Shown here: positions 45,034 to 54,190 of the stretch, piece by piece | Layout: every line of letters begins with the position of its first letter | Numbering within the stretch: position 1 is the first letter of the stretch | From: Gammaproteobacteria bacterium | Lineage (GTDB): Bacteria > Pseudomonadota > Gammaproteobacteria > Enterobacterales > Alteromonadaceae | Assembly (NCBI GenBank): GCA_018826295.1 | Contig: JAHJZX010000043.1 | Span: 1-64,000 of the forward strand | Reading direction: 5' to 3' | Length of the DNA stretch: 64,000 bases | Notes under the pieces: model-generated | Seen by the model: the letters and a program-made list of their open reading frames with translations, nothing else | Told to the model about the DNA's origin: nothing | Database searches by the model: none | Translations under genes and position numbers: made by a program

Positions 45034-45342
45034 ATGAGTATTAATAAGCAGTATTTGAAAACCAAACCGTTGTGCAAAGTAACCTTTACCCTACCGGCCC
45101 ACCGGCTGGAAAATATTGAACAAGTTGCTTTGCTGGGCGAGTTTAATGACTGGGATCCACAGGCTTTACCGATGAAAAAAAGTAAAAGCGGCGACTATAC
45201 TGCAACGTTAAATTTGCCGAAAAACCGCGACTATCAATTCCGCTATCTGGTCAACGGCGGCACCTGGCTTAACGATGATGCTGCGGATAGTTACCAGCCA
45301 TCACCGCTATCCTATGATCAAAACTCGGTGGTAAGGCTCTGA
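45034..45342 (+). CDS. Small glycogen-binding (CBM48/isoamylase N-terminal-like) domain protein
   Basis: A 102-residue protein made almost entirely of one early-set beta-sandwich: VTFTLPA, VALLGEFNDWDP, MKKSKSGDYTATLNLPKNRDYQFRYLVNGGTWLNDD. The GEFNDWD and YQFRYLVNG segments are typical of CBM48, found at the front of glycogen branching and debranching enzymes and in AMPK beta. Stand-alone copies are common in Alteromonadales and have no proven role. The frame opens at 44989, but the ATG at 45034 has GAGGGTG about 6 bases upstream. Confidence 0.82.
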   Translation: MSINKQYLKTKPLCKVTFTLPAHRLENIEQVALLGEFNDWDPQALPMKKSKSGDYTATLNLPKNRDYQFRYLVNGGTWLNDDAADSYQPSPLSYDQNSVVRL

Positions 45343-45351
45343 GTTGGCAGC

Positions 45352-45376
45352 TAACGGGCAGCCTGGCTGCCCGTTA
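45352..45376. terminator. Hairpin between convergent CBM48 and ketosynthase genes
   Basis: TAACGGGCAGC-CTG-GCTGCCCGTTA is an 11-base perfect stem in the 39-base gap between two convergent genes. It lacks a long T-run but the position suggests a shared terminator. Confidence 0.65.
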
Positions 45377-45381
45377 AACTA

Positions 45382-46500
45382 TCAGCATTTTTGCAACACT
45401 AAACAACCGACCGAATAGCCGGCACCAAAGGAGCATAAAATTGCATGGTCTCCGCGCGACAGGCCGGTTTTATATTTATGAAAAGCAATAACCGAGCCGG
45501 CAGAAGCGGTATTAGCATAGGTATCCAGAACCAGTGGCGCTTCTTCGGGTAGTGGATCGCGGCCTAGTATTTTCTTCGCCGCAAAAATATTCATATTGAT
45601 GTTGGCCTGATGCAGCCATAAACGCTTTAACTGCTCCGGCGCCACCTGCTGAGAGGCCATCTCAGCCAGGATCACATCTGCCACTATCGGCAATAGCTCT
45701 TTAAATACCTTGCGGCCTTGCTGTTTAAAAAACGGTACCAGCGGATCAGTTTCGCTAAAACAATGCTCGGTGTACCCTACATCACAGCGGATATTATTAG
45801 AAAACTCGGTTTTCAGCCGCATACCATTAATACGATAGGCATTGTCTGCGCTGCAGCTGTCTTCTGCTTCAACAATAGTTGCAGTACAAACATCACCAAA
45901 AATAAAGTGGCTGTCACGGCTGCGATAATTAACCTGCGGTGAGGCAAATTCCGGGTTAACTACCAACACCACTTTAGCCGTTCCGCCCCGGATGGCATTG
46001 ACGGCGTTACTGATTGCAAAGGTAGCAGAAGAGCACGCTACGTTCATATCAAAGGCATAGCCTGCCGCGCCAAGTAATTGCTGCAGTTCAATAGATAAGG
46101 CCGGATAAGGCCGTTGCATATTTGACGCGGCACAAATAATCAGATCAATATCTGCTGCTGTTTTATTCGCCTGTGCCATGGCTTCACGAGCGGCCGACAA
46201 CGCCATCTCTACCATTTCCGGCGCTTGCTCTTCATTGCGGCGCGGAAATAGCGGATGCATTACGTCTGCATCTAAAATGCCGTCTTTATACAACACATGC
46301 CGCGCTTTGATACCGGAAGCTTTCTCAATAAATTCACTGCTGGAGTGCTCCAGAGCCTCTACCTCACCGCCAGCAATAGCGGTGGCATGTTGCGTATTAA
46401 ATTGATCAACATACTGGTTGTAGCTGGCCACTAACTCATCATTGGTAATAATCTGCTCTGGCGTAAACAAGCCGGAGCCGCTGATAACCACACTTTTCAT
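45382..46500 (-). CDS. Beta-ketoacyl-ACP synthase III-like (FabH-family) enzyme
   Basis: Thiolase-fold condensing enzyme of 372 residues. The catalytic triad is visible: Cys156 in MNVACSSATF, His297 in LWLHQANI and Asn330 in TYANTAS. It is about 50 residues longer than E. coli FabH, with an insert after residue 30 (SYNQYVDQFNT...). It may start fatty-acid synthesis or act in a side pathway on longer acyl chains; substrate cannot be told. AGGG lies 8 bases before the ATG. It is not in a fab gene cluster. Confidence 0.88.
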   Translation of the reverse strand: MKSVVISGSGLFTPEQIITNDELVASYNQYVDQFNTQHATAIAGGEVEALEHSSSEFIEKASGIKARHVLYKDGILDADVMHPLFPRRNEEQAPEMVEMALSAAREAMAQANKTAADIDLIICAASNMQRPYPALSIELQQLLGAAGYAFDMNVACSSATFAISNAVNAIRGGTAKVVLVVNPEFASPQVNYRSRDSHFIFGDVCTATIVEAEDSCSADNAYRINGMRLKTEFSNNIRCDVGYTEHCFSETDPLVPFFKQQGRKVFKELLPIVADVILAEMASQQVAPEQLKRLWLHQANINMNIFAAKKILGRDPLPEEAPLVLDTYANTASAGSVIAFHKYKTGLSRGDHAILCSFGAGYSVGCLVLQKC

Positions 46501-46725
46501 AGTACTGCCCTTGTCAAATCGCGGTTTTACTACCGCTTATACAGTGGCTGCAGTATAACTGATGTTTTACCAGCAGTTGTACCGTACAGCGCTATTATGC
46601 TGCGAATAACAGCGTGTTCAGTCTCGATTTATGCAACGCGGTATACATTAGCAGGCACTGTGAGCCATAATAACGCCAGTATTCACTTTTTTTTCATTTT
46701 GTTAATACGGGATTTTTCCACGCCA

Positions 46726-48450
46726 ATGTCTACCCCGGCTTTCCTGATAACTGCAGTGCTGGCAGCCATACTTAGCATAAGTTTTCCCGCTCGGCCGGCA
46801 GCGCCCTATCAGTTTCATATCGAAGGCGTATCAGGTGCCTTGCGCGACAATATTAAGATTTATCTGCATAAATACACCGATACCGATCATCCACCCGGCC
46901 TGCGTTTGCAAACGACAATAGAGCAGGACGTCAATACCGCCCTACAGGCTTTAGGCTATTACCAAAGTGACATCAGGGTTAGTCACAACCCCGCCAATCC
47001 GGCAATACTGCAAGTTAGCGTAACAGCAGGTGAGCCCGTGCGCATTAGCCAAAGCGATATCCAATTGACTGGCGACGCCACTACCGATGCAGACTTTGCT
47101 ACCTTGCTGGCAACTCAGGCGCCAAAGCCAGGCCAGATCCTGCATCATGGCGCTTATGATGGTTTTAAAAGTGCGTTAAAAAGTCTGGCTTTACGTAAAG
47201 GCTACTTTGATGCCGACTTTGACGTAGCCCGGCTCGAGGTCGCACCTGAACTAAAACAAGCTTTTGTCCGGCTACATTTTAACTCCGGAACGCGCTACAA
47301 ATTTGGCGCGATAAGTTTTAGCGGCCATCAGATTGCCGAAACCGGCTTGCGCTCTTTAATTCCATTTAGCAGCGGCGATTATTATCTCGCCAGTCAGTTG
47401 GGCGAGTTTAATCAGGCGCTTGCGGCTACCGGTTGGTTCTCGTCGATATTAGTGCAGGGTGACACTAGCCAGATGCAGGACTTTAACCTGCCAATTGATG
47501 TCGCGCTGGAGCCACAACGGCGCAATATTATTGAAACCGGTATCGGTTATTCGACTGATGTAAAAGCCCGGCTAAAACTCAACTGGAACAAACCCTGGCT
47601 TAATAAAGCCGGCCACAGTCTGAGCACTAAACTGGCGGTGTCAGAGATAGAACAAAGCATCGAAGCTGCCTACAAATTACCGCAGGCCAGTGTCGCCAAT
47701 GACTTTTATCAGCTGCAGCTGGGCTTTCGTAACCGTGATAATCAGGACACACAAAGCCGCGAGTCTAACCTGGCTTTGGAGCGCCATTGGCTGCTAAAGA
47801 GTGGCTGGTATCGTACCGCTTCTGTCCGCTGGTTGTATGAAGACTTTGTCCAGGCCGATCAGGACGACAGTATCAGCCTGATCATGCCCGGTTTAAGTTA
47901 CAACCGTACTGAGCAAACCAGCGGAGCTATGCCTGCCTCAGCTAACCGTTTACTGCTGGGCGTTGAAGTATCAGACGAAGTCTGGGGCTCAGACGCCAGT
48001 TTCGTCCGCTTACGCAGCCGCTTTGGTTGGATTGGCAGTGCCGGCGACAATCACCGTTTTGTTACCCGCGTTGATGCTGGCGCCATCCTAATGGAAGGCT
48101 TGTCGAAACTGCCTCCGTCATTACGCTTTTTTGCCGGTGGTGATAACAGCATCCGCGGTTATGGCTATGAAACGGTATCGCCGCGTAACAGCGAGGATGA
48201 GCTGACCGGTGGCCGTTATATGCTGACCGGTGCGCTGGAATACCAATACCGGGTTAAAGGTAATTGGTGGCTGGCCGCATTTAGTGATTACGGCAGTGCC
48301 TGGGACGACACACCAGACTGGGTACAAGGTGTTGGTCTGGGCGTGCGCTGGGCGTCCCCGGTCGGCCCGGTCCGGCTTGACTTTGCCTGGGGCCTGGACG
48401 GCCCCGGTAAAGGTTTTCAGCTGCATTTAGCCCTGGGACCGGAGCTATGA
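46726..48450 (+). CDS. tamA: Translocation and assembly module subunit TamA
   Basis: Outer-membrane Omp85-family protein that, with TamB, inserts autotransporters and other proteins and helps lipid transport. From the chosen start it has 574 residues, close to E. coli TamA. A signal peptide is followed by three POTRA domains and a 16-strand beta-barrel; the lid-locking loop motif IRGYGYE lies in GGDNSIRGYGYETV. The frame is open from 46597, but the ATG at 46726 gives a proper signal peptide (MSTPAFLITAVLAAILSISF). The ribosome binding site is weak. Its stop overlaps tamB by 4 bases (ATGA). Confidence 0.93.
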   Translation: MSTPAFLITAVLAAILSISFPARPAAPYQFHIEGVSGALRDNIKIYLHKYTDTDHPPGLRLQTTIEQDVNTALQALGYYQSDIRVSHNPANPAILQVSVTAGEPVRISQSDIQLTGDATTDADFATLLATQAPKPGQILHHGAYDGFKSALKSLALRKGYFDADFDVARLEVAPELKQAFVRLHFNSGTRYKFGAISFSGHQIAETGLRSLIPFSSGDYYLASQLGEFNQALAATGWFSSILVQGDTSQMQDFNLPIDVALEPQRRNIIETGIGYSTDVKARLKLNWNKPWLNKAGHSLSTKLAVSEIEQSIEAAYKLPQASVANDFYQLQLGFRNRDNQDTQSRESNLALERHWLLKSGWYRTASVRWLYEDFVQADQDDSISLIMPGLSYNRTEQTSGAMPASANRLLLGVEVSDEVWGSDASFVRLRSRFGWIGSAGDNHRFVTRVDAGAILMEGLSKLPPSLRFFAGGDNSIRGYGYETVSPRNSEDELTGGRYMLTGALEYQYRVKGNWWLAAFSDYGSAWDDTPDWVQGVGLGVRWASPVGPVRLDFAWGLDGPGKGFQLHLALGPEL

Positions 48451-51400
48451 GCTGGCCTACCACCAGACGCTGGCTGAAACGCAGCTTGAGCTGGCTAAAC
48501 CGGACCCTGCTGCTGCCCTGCACCCTGCTTATTGCCGTGCTGATAACCTTGCTATACACACCGGCGGGTTTAACCTTTAGTCTTTGGCTGGCACAACATA
48601 CCGTCGCCGGTTTATCTGTTGAACGCAGCGAAGGCAGTGTGCTGGGCGGTAACAGCCTGTACGAGGTACGCTGGCAGGATGACACAGTAAAGCTGACTCT
48701 GGCGCAAAGCACGCTGCAGATAAACAACCGCTGCTTTTTACGCTTGACACTATGTGTCGAACAGCTGAGCCTGCAAGGCCTGCAACTTGACCTTGCGACT
48801 TCCACCCCGGCGCAGCAAACAGAGCCGCCGCATGCAGCAGTAAGGGTCTGGTTGCCTTTTGCTATTGATATTACCCAATTGCAGCTGAATGATGCCAGCG
48901 TAAGGGTTGCCGGTAGTGAATTAACGTGGCAACAGTTCAGCACCGCAGCTCAGTTATGGGGTAACAAAGTTCAGTTAATACAGCCACACTGGCAGCAGGT
49001 AAACCTGATGCTAGCCGGCACGGCTGTTAGCCAGACAGATACCGCCTTTGCCTATCAGGTGCCAGAATTGGCAGATTTCAGGCTGCCGCTTAATGTGTTT
49101 ATTGATCGTTTTAAGTTGACGGACTTTACGCTGCAACAACCACAGCCACAAACTCTCAGTGAACTGTCGTTCAGTCTGCAACTGCAGCCGGAGCAGATTA
49201 ACCTGACGCAGCTGGATATTACGCACCCGCTGGCGACACTGCATGCCTCAGCGCAACTACAACCTAACGGCAATTATCCACTGCAAGCCGATATCCGGCT
49301 GTTACTGCAAGACACAAAGCTGGCCGGGCAGCAACTGCATGTTAGTCTGGATGGCGATCTGAGTAATTTAACCGTGCAAGCCGAAGCCAGTCAGCTGCTG
49401 GATGCACAGCTGTCGTTATGGCTTAATCTGCTGGCACCAAACCTGCCACTGCAGGCCAAAATTACGGCGCCACAACTGCAATGGCCACTTAGTGCTGCAG
49501 CACAAATACAACTTCAGCAGCTGTTGATAGAGGCCAACGGCGACCTGGAGCAATTGCGTTTTAACGCAGCAGCTGCATTAAGTGGTCAGCAACTACCACC
49601 GGCGCAGATAACATTAAATGGCCATAGCAGCTTAAACGCTGCCACAGTGGAACAACTGAACCTGGCTACCCTTGGCGGTAAACTAAGTGCCACAGCAGAG
49701 GTAAATTGGCAGCAACAGCTCAGTTGGCTCGGTAGTCTGCAATTAGCGCAAATTCAGCCAGGTCAATTCTGGCCTGACTATAACGGCGAGCTAAATGGCA
49801 ATATGCAGTTTAACGGCGATCTGACGCAATCAGGTGGCTGGCAGCTAACGCTACCGCAGCTGCAGCTTAACGGTAGCTTGCGGGGCTATAAACTGTTGCT
49901 TGATGGCGCTCTGCAAACAGCGGATCTAAGCGGGCAAGGCGACTATCAGTTAACTACTCCCGGCCTGACACTGCGCCATGCGCAAAACCAGATCCAACTG
50001 ACAGGCTCGCTGGATAAAGACTGGCAACTGGCGATGGACATTGCCATACCAGATTTGCAACAAACGTTAAGTGGTGCCAACGGCGCTATCAGTGCAAATT
50101 TTCAGCTAAGTGGCAAGCGCGACGCACCGCAGCTCAGCGGCAAACTGGATGCCCGGGACTTGCAGTGGCTGGATGCTCATTTAGAGCAATTAACACTGGC
50201 GACCGATCTGAGTTTAAGCCGTGAGCAAAACCTGACGACCACGTTGTCACTGCAGGCCAAGAACGCCACCTATCAGCAGCAAAGTATTGACGAGCTGAAC
50301 CTGACACTTGACGGCACAGAGTTACGCCATCAACTGACACTGCAGCTAAGTAGCCCAGAGCACAGCGCCAGCATGGCAATGCGCGGCAGTTTAAAAGCGG
50401 GCGAATACTGGCAAGGCACGCTGGAGTCGGCGCAATTTGACAGTCTGCTGGGGCCCTGGCAGCTGGCTGACAGTACGGCAGTGGATTACCGCTTTGCTAA
50501 CGCACGTTTAACTATCCAACCACACTGTTGGCAGCAGCAGCCGGCTAGTTTATGTGCTGTTAAAGCAGTCAAACTCAGCGCAGAGCATATAGAGCTGGAC
50601 CTGGCTCTGCAGCAGTTTACCCTGTCAACACTGGATCACTTTTTGCCTCCGCTAATGGCGCTGGAAGGCCGCGCCGATGCACAAGTGGCTGTTAATTGGC
50701 AGCAGGGCAAACAGCCGCAAGCACAGTTTAAACTCAGTGGCAGCTCAGGCAGATGGCAATATCACACCGAGCAACCGCTGGAACTGGGTTGGCAAAACTG
50801 GAACCTGACGGCGGCACTGGCCAAAGACACCTTAACCAGTGCTTTGCAATTGCAGCTTGATAACAACGCCAGCTTGCAAACTGATGCCACTATCAGCGAT
50901 GTTCAATCGTCGTCGCGTAATGTGGAGGGCAGACTGTTACTGCAACAGTTCAGCCTGGCCTTTTTACAACCACTACTGCAGCAAAACAGTGAACTTGCCG
51001 GCACGCTGAACAGCGATTTACGCTTTAAAGGCAATTTAATCAAGCCGGAGCTTAATGGCAGCCTGGCGCTAAGCGGCTTTAAACTGGCCGGGCAACAGGC
51101 ACCAGTGGATGTTACTGATGCCAATATGGAGCTGAAATTTGCCGGTCAACAGGCCAGTCTGCAAGGATTAGCCAGCACCAGTAAAGGCCAGATCCATTTA
51201 AGCGGCGAAGCATTGTGGCCACAAACTGATGACTGGCGAGCCACGCTTAACGTCACCGGCGATGAGCTAAGCCTGCAAGTACCGCAGGCCAGGTTGCAAA
51301 TTGCACCGGATTTAATTGTTAGCGCCCGGCCGGGGCTAACTACCCTTAGCGGTACAGTGCACATTCCTTTTGCCCGCATCAGCATTGACAGCCTGCCGCA

Positions 51401-52199
51401 AACTGCTGTCGGGCTGTCTGATGATTTGGTGTTGCTGGATGACAAACTGCAGCCGATAGCGACCGCCGAAAAAACGGCCTTTGCCTTGCAAACCGATATT
51501 AACGTCATACTTGGCAAGCGTGTGCAATTATCAGCCTTTGGCCTGCAAACCCGCCTCAGCGGTAACTTAAGAGTGCGCCAGCAACCCCAACAACAGCCCA
51601 TCGTAAATGGCGATGTCAGCCTGCAGGACGGTACCTTCCGGGCTTATGGCCAGGATTTACTGATCCGTCAGGGAAAAATGAGCTTTAACGGCCCGGCCGA
51701 TCAACCTTTTTTAAATGTCGAAGCCATACGCAATCCGGCCAATATGGAAGACGATGTGATTGCCGGTATCCGTGTTACCGGCCCGGCCGATCAGCCTAAT
51801 ATCACGCTGTTTTCCGAGCCGGCGAAACCACAGGCTAATGCGCTGGCATACTTACTGATGGGCCGCGATATTGGCAGCGATTCCGGTAATGCCGGTTCAG
51901 CCCTGACAACCAGCCTGATTGGCATGTCTATATCTTCAACCGGCGCCGTCATTGGCGAATTGGGCGAAGCCTTTGGCGTACGTGAGCTGACGCTGGACAC
52001 GGCTGGCGCCGGTGACAAATCACAGGTTACGGTAAGCGGTTATTTATCACGTGATCTGCAGGTTAAATACGGTTATGGCATTTTTAATGCTGTCGGCGAA
52101 TTTACCCTGCGCTACCGGATCATGCGCAATTTATATCTGGAGGCGGTAAATAGTTTGGATAACGCCGTTGATTTACTGTACAAATTTGAATTTGATTAG
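48447..52199 (+). CDS. tamB: Translocation and assembly module subunit TamB
   Basis: Large AsmA-like protein of 1250 residues spanning the periplasm. It has one N-terminal membrane helix (about 20-40) and a very long glutamine- and leucine-rich body of repeated beta-strands forming a groove; the C-terminal DUF490 region ends with YGIFNAVGEFTLRYRI and a final phenylalanine-containing strand as needed to contact TamA. It begins at an ATG overlapping the tamA stop. The stop codon interlocks with the cmoM stop on the opposite strand (TTAG). Confidence 0.94.
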   Translation: MSWPTTRRWLKRSLSWLNRTLLLPCTLLIAVLITLLYTPAGLTFSLWLAQHTVAGLSVERSEGSVLGGNSLYEVRWQDDTVKLTLAQSTLQINNRCFLRLTLCVEQLSLQGLQLDLATSTPAQQTEPPHAAVRVWLPFAIDITQLQLNDASVRVAGSELTWQQFSTAAQLWGNKVQLIQPHWQQVNLMLAGTAVSQTDTAFAYQVPELADFRLPLNVFIDRFKLTDFTLQQPQPQTLSELSFSLQLQPEQINLTQLDITHPLATLHASAQLQPNGNYPLQADIRLLLQDTKLAGQQLHVSLDGDLSNLTVQAEASQLLDAQLSLWLNLLAPNLPLQAKITAPQLQWPLSAAAQIQLQQLLIEANGDLEQLRFNAAAALSGQQLPPAQITLNGHSSLNAATVEQLNLATLGGKLSATAEVNWQQQLSWLGSLQLAQIQPGQFWPDYNGELNGNMQFNGDLTQSGGWQLTLPQLQLNGSLRGYKLLLDGALQTADLSGQGDYQLTTPGLTLRHAQNQIQLTGSLDKDWQLAMDIAIPDLQQTLSGANGAISANFQLSGKRDAPQLSGKLDARDLQWLDAHLEQLTLATDLSLSREQNLTTTLSLQAKNATYQQQSIDELNLTLDGTELRHQLTLQLSSPEHSASMAMRGSLKAGEYWQGTLESAQFDSLLGPWQLADSTAVDYRFANARLTIQPHCWQQQPASLCAVKAVKLSAEHIELDLALQQFTLSTLDHFLPPLMALEGRADAQVAVNWQQGKQPQAQFKLSGSSGRWQYHTEQPLELGWQNWNLTAALAKDTLTSALQLQLDNNASLQTDATISDVQSSSRNVEGRLLLQQFSLAFLQPLLQQNSELAGTLNSDLRFKGNLIKPELNGSLALSGFKLAGQQAPVDVTDANMELKFAGQQASLQGLASTSKGQIHLSGEALWPQTDDWRATLNVTGDELSLQVPQARLQIAPDLIVSARPGLTTLSGTVHIPFARISIDSLPQTAVGLSDDLVLLDDKLQPIATAEKTAFALQTDINVILGKRVQLSAFGLQTRLSGNLRVRQQPQQQPIVNGDVSLQDGTFRAYGQDLLIRQGKMSFNGPADQPFLNVEAIRNPANMEDDVIAGIRVTGPADQPNITLFSEPAKPQANALAYLLMGRDIGSDSGNAGSALTTSLIGMSISSTGAVIGELGEAFGVRELTLDTAGAGDKSQVTVSGYLSRDLQVKYGYGIFNAVGEFTLRYRIMRNLYLEAVNSLDNAVDLLYKFEFD

Positions 52200-52963
52200 T
52201 CTGCCCTCAGCAGTAAATGCTGATAGCGGCCCAAAGAGGCATAAGGTTCGGTACGGTTGTACTGCAGCTCCAACGCCAGTATTTGTTCATAGTGGCTTTG
52301 CTGCAGCTGCGGTTCACGCAAATAATCATGAAAGCAGCGCACGCCGGTTTTGCCAAGCAGTGTAAAGCCAGCCTGCTGACACCATTGCGACACCTCGGCA
52401 GGCGGCAATGGGTGTTGCGGGTTTAAGCTCACCTTCTTTTTAACCTGTAAATCGGCAGCAACATAATCAAAGTTGCCATACACCATATTGGCAAAGCGTT
52501 TGGCATCTTTATTGTAAAACATTAACGACAGTACGCCCGCTGGTGCCACCAGTTGTTTTAACTGCGCCAGTGCCAGTTGCGGTTCGGCCAGCCACTCCAT
52601 CATAGCGTGACACAGCACTAAACGATACTGCTGCACCTGGCTGGTGGCCAGCTCCGACAAGGATATTTGCTGAAAACTGGCTGTGGTCAGTCCCTGAGCG
52701 TCAGCCTGTTGTCTGGCAATTTGCAGCATCTCGGCGGAAATATCACACAGGTGCACGCTGTGGCCCTGTTTTGCCAACGCCAAAGCCAGCTGGCCCTGCC
52801 CGGCACCAACATCGAGTATGTTGCAAGGCTGACGCAACAGCTCAAGTTCATTAAGATCGCGTAACAACACATGCTGGCGCAACTTACCTTTGCTGTTGTC
52901 GTATATATTGCGGCTGAATTTTGCGGCTATGCCGTCAAAGCTACGGTCGGTTTTTTGTTTCAT
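52196..52963 (-). CDS. cmoM: tRNA 5-carboxymethoxyuridine methyltransferase CmoM
   Basis: SAM-dependent enzyme that methylates 5-carboxymethoxyuridine at tRNA position 34, refining wobble decoding. The 255-residue protein starts with SFDGIAAKFSRNIYDNSKGKLRQ, the CmoM signature segment, followed by the SAM motif ILDVGAGQGQLALALAKQG. It overlaps the Nif3-like gene by 4 bases at its start and the tamB stop by 4 bases at its end (TTAG). Confidence 0.93.
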   Translation of the reverse strand: MKQKTDRSFDGIAAKFSRNIYDNSKGKLRQHVLLRDLNELELLRQPCNILDVGAGQGQLALALAKQGHSVHLCDISAEMLQIARQQADAQGLTTASFQQISLSELATSQVQQYRLVLCHAMMEWLAEPQLALAQLKQLVAPAGVLSLMFYNKDAKRFANMVYGNFDYVAADLQVKKKVSLNPQHPLPPAEVSQWCQQAGFTLLGKTGVRCFHDYLREPQLQQSHYEQILALELQYNRTEPYASLGRYQHLLLRAD

Positions 52964-53721
52964 GCCGGGTTATCAATATCAATAAATTGCACGTCAAGAC
53001 CAAACTGTTGGGCAATAAACTCGCCCAGTGCTTTTACGCCATATCGCTCTGTCGCATGATGACCGGCGGCAATAAAATGAATACCCAACTCACGCGATAA
53101 ATGAATGGTTTGTTCCGACACTTCACCACTGATAAATAATTGCGCACCGGCCGCCGCAGCCTGCTCGATATAACCCTGACCACCGCCGGTACACCAGGCC
53201 AATTTACTAACCGTCAGGCTAATATCAGCAGTGTGCAACAGTACCTTACGCTGCAAGGTCGTTTCCAGTTGTTGTGCTATTTTCTCAACATTCAGCCCGG
53301 CGGCAAGCTCGCCCTGCAGCAACACACCGGTCGGCTCTGCCGCCATTATGGCGTTGATATGTTGGGCGTTTAGTAACAACCCAAGCTGGGCGTTATTGCC
53401 AAGCTTTGGGTGCACATCCAGCGGTAAATGATAAGCCAGTAAATTAATATCGTGGCGCAACAGCGTTTGTAAACGCTTCTTTTTAATGCCTGTTACCTGA
53501 GCGGTTTCGTTTTTCCAAAAATAGCCGTGGTGCACCAGTATTGCATCAGCATTAGCCGCGACAGCCGCATCCAGCAAAGCCTGGCTGGCGGTGACACCGG
53601 TCACCAGCCGGCTAATGCCGGTTTTACCTTCTACCTGTAAACCATTGGGGCAATAATCACGAATTTTGTCACTTTGTAACTCTGAATTAAGAAAGCTAAC
53701 TAGCTGGTCGCGTTCTATCAT
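52960..53721 (-). CDS. Nif3-like dinuclear metal center protein (YbgI family)
   Basis: Cytoplasmic Nif3/GTP-cyclohydrolase-I-type-2-like protein, about 253 residues, that binds two metal ions. Metal-site histidines are in ILVHHGYFWKNE and AAGHHATERYG; DYCPNGLQVEGK matches YbgI of E. coli closely. The frame opens at 53784 but the ATG at 53721 (MIERDQLVSFLN) matches family length. Biochemical role is unresolved in the family. Its stop overlaps the cmoM start (ATGA). Confidence 0.9.
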   Translation of the reverse strand: MIERDQLVSFLNSELQSDKIRDYCPNGLQVEGKTGISRLVTGVTASQALLDAAVAANADAILVHHGYFWKNETAQVTGIKKKRLQTLLRHDINLLAYHLPLDVHPKLGNNAQLGLLLNAQHINAIMAAEPTGVLLQGELAAGLNVEKIAQQLETTLQRKVLLHTADISLTVSKLAWCTGGGQGYIEQAAAAGAQLFISGEVSEQTIHLSRELGIHFIAAGHHATERYGVKALGEFIAQQFGLDVQFIDIDNPA

Positions 53722-53857
53722 TGACTGATTTTCCACTGCTTTTAATAGCGCTATTGTACTGCAACCGGCAAAAAAATCCGGCACATTTGTGTTATGGCTA
53801 TAAAATGTTGTATAAATAGCGAGCTACATGCGCAAATAATGTCAGTTAAGGACCCTT

Positions 53858-54190
53858 ATGAGTAAATTGGACAAAGATCAGGTTGTTGCCGATTTTACCG
53901 CAGCTTACACTGCCGCCTTTGGTAAAGCGCCGCAATTGGAGCAAAAGCCCGGCTGGTTCAGTGTAGATGGTGGTAAAAATATCCGTTTAGCTGAATTGGC
54001 TGAATTAGGCGCCAGTTACGCCAGTGCTAAAAAGCCAGCTACTGCAGCCAAAGCTGAAGCTGCCAAGAGTGCAACCAAAAGCACTAAAGCTGCTAAAACG
54101 CCGAAAAGCAAAGGTGATGGTGGTAAGTCTGCATCTGCAGTATGGGCCGAGCGCACCGGTGCCCAGCGTCAACCCAGAGGTTGTCGCTAA
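53858..54190 (+). CDS. Small basic protein with lysine/alanine-rich tail
   Basis: A 110-residue protein of no recognised family. The N-terminal half (residues 1-55, LDKDQVVADFTAAYTAAFGKAP) is an amphipathic domain; the C-terminal half is rich in Ala, Lys and Ser, like the tails of histone-like nucleic-acid-binding proteins. The N-terminus might be a small folded domain found in other Alteromonadales proteins. The ATG lies 9 bases after AAGGA. It converges with a glycosyltransferase gene, overlapping it by 4 bases. DNA or RNA binding is a guess from composition only. Confidence 0.7.
   Translation: MSKLDKDQVVADFTAAYTAAFGKAPQLEQKPGWFSVDGGKNIRLAELAELGASYASAKKPATAAKAEAAKSATKSTKAAKTPKSKGDGGKSASAVWAERTGAQRQPRGCR

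Noticed and set aside
48281-48943. 220-codon minus-strand frame across the tamA-tamB junction
   Set aside because: Antisense to two well supported genes, without a ribosome binding site.
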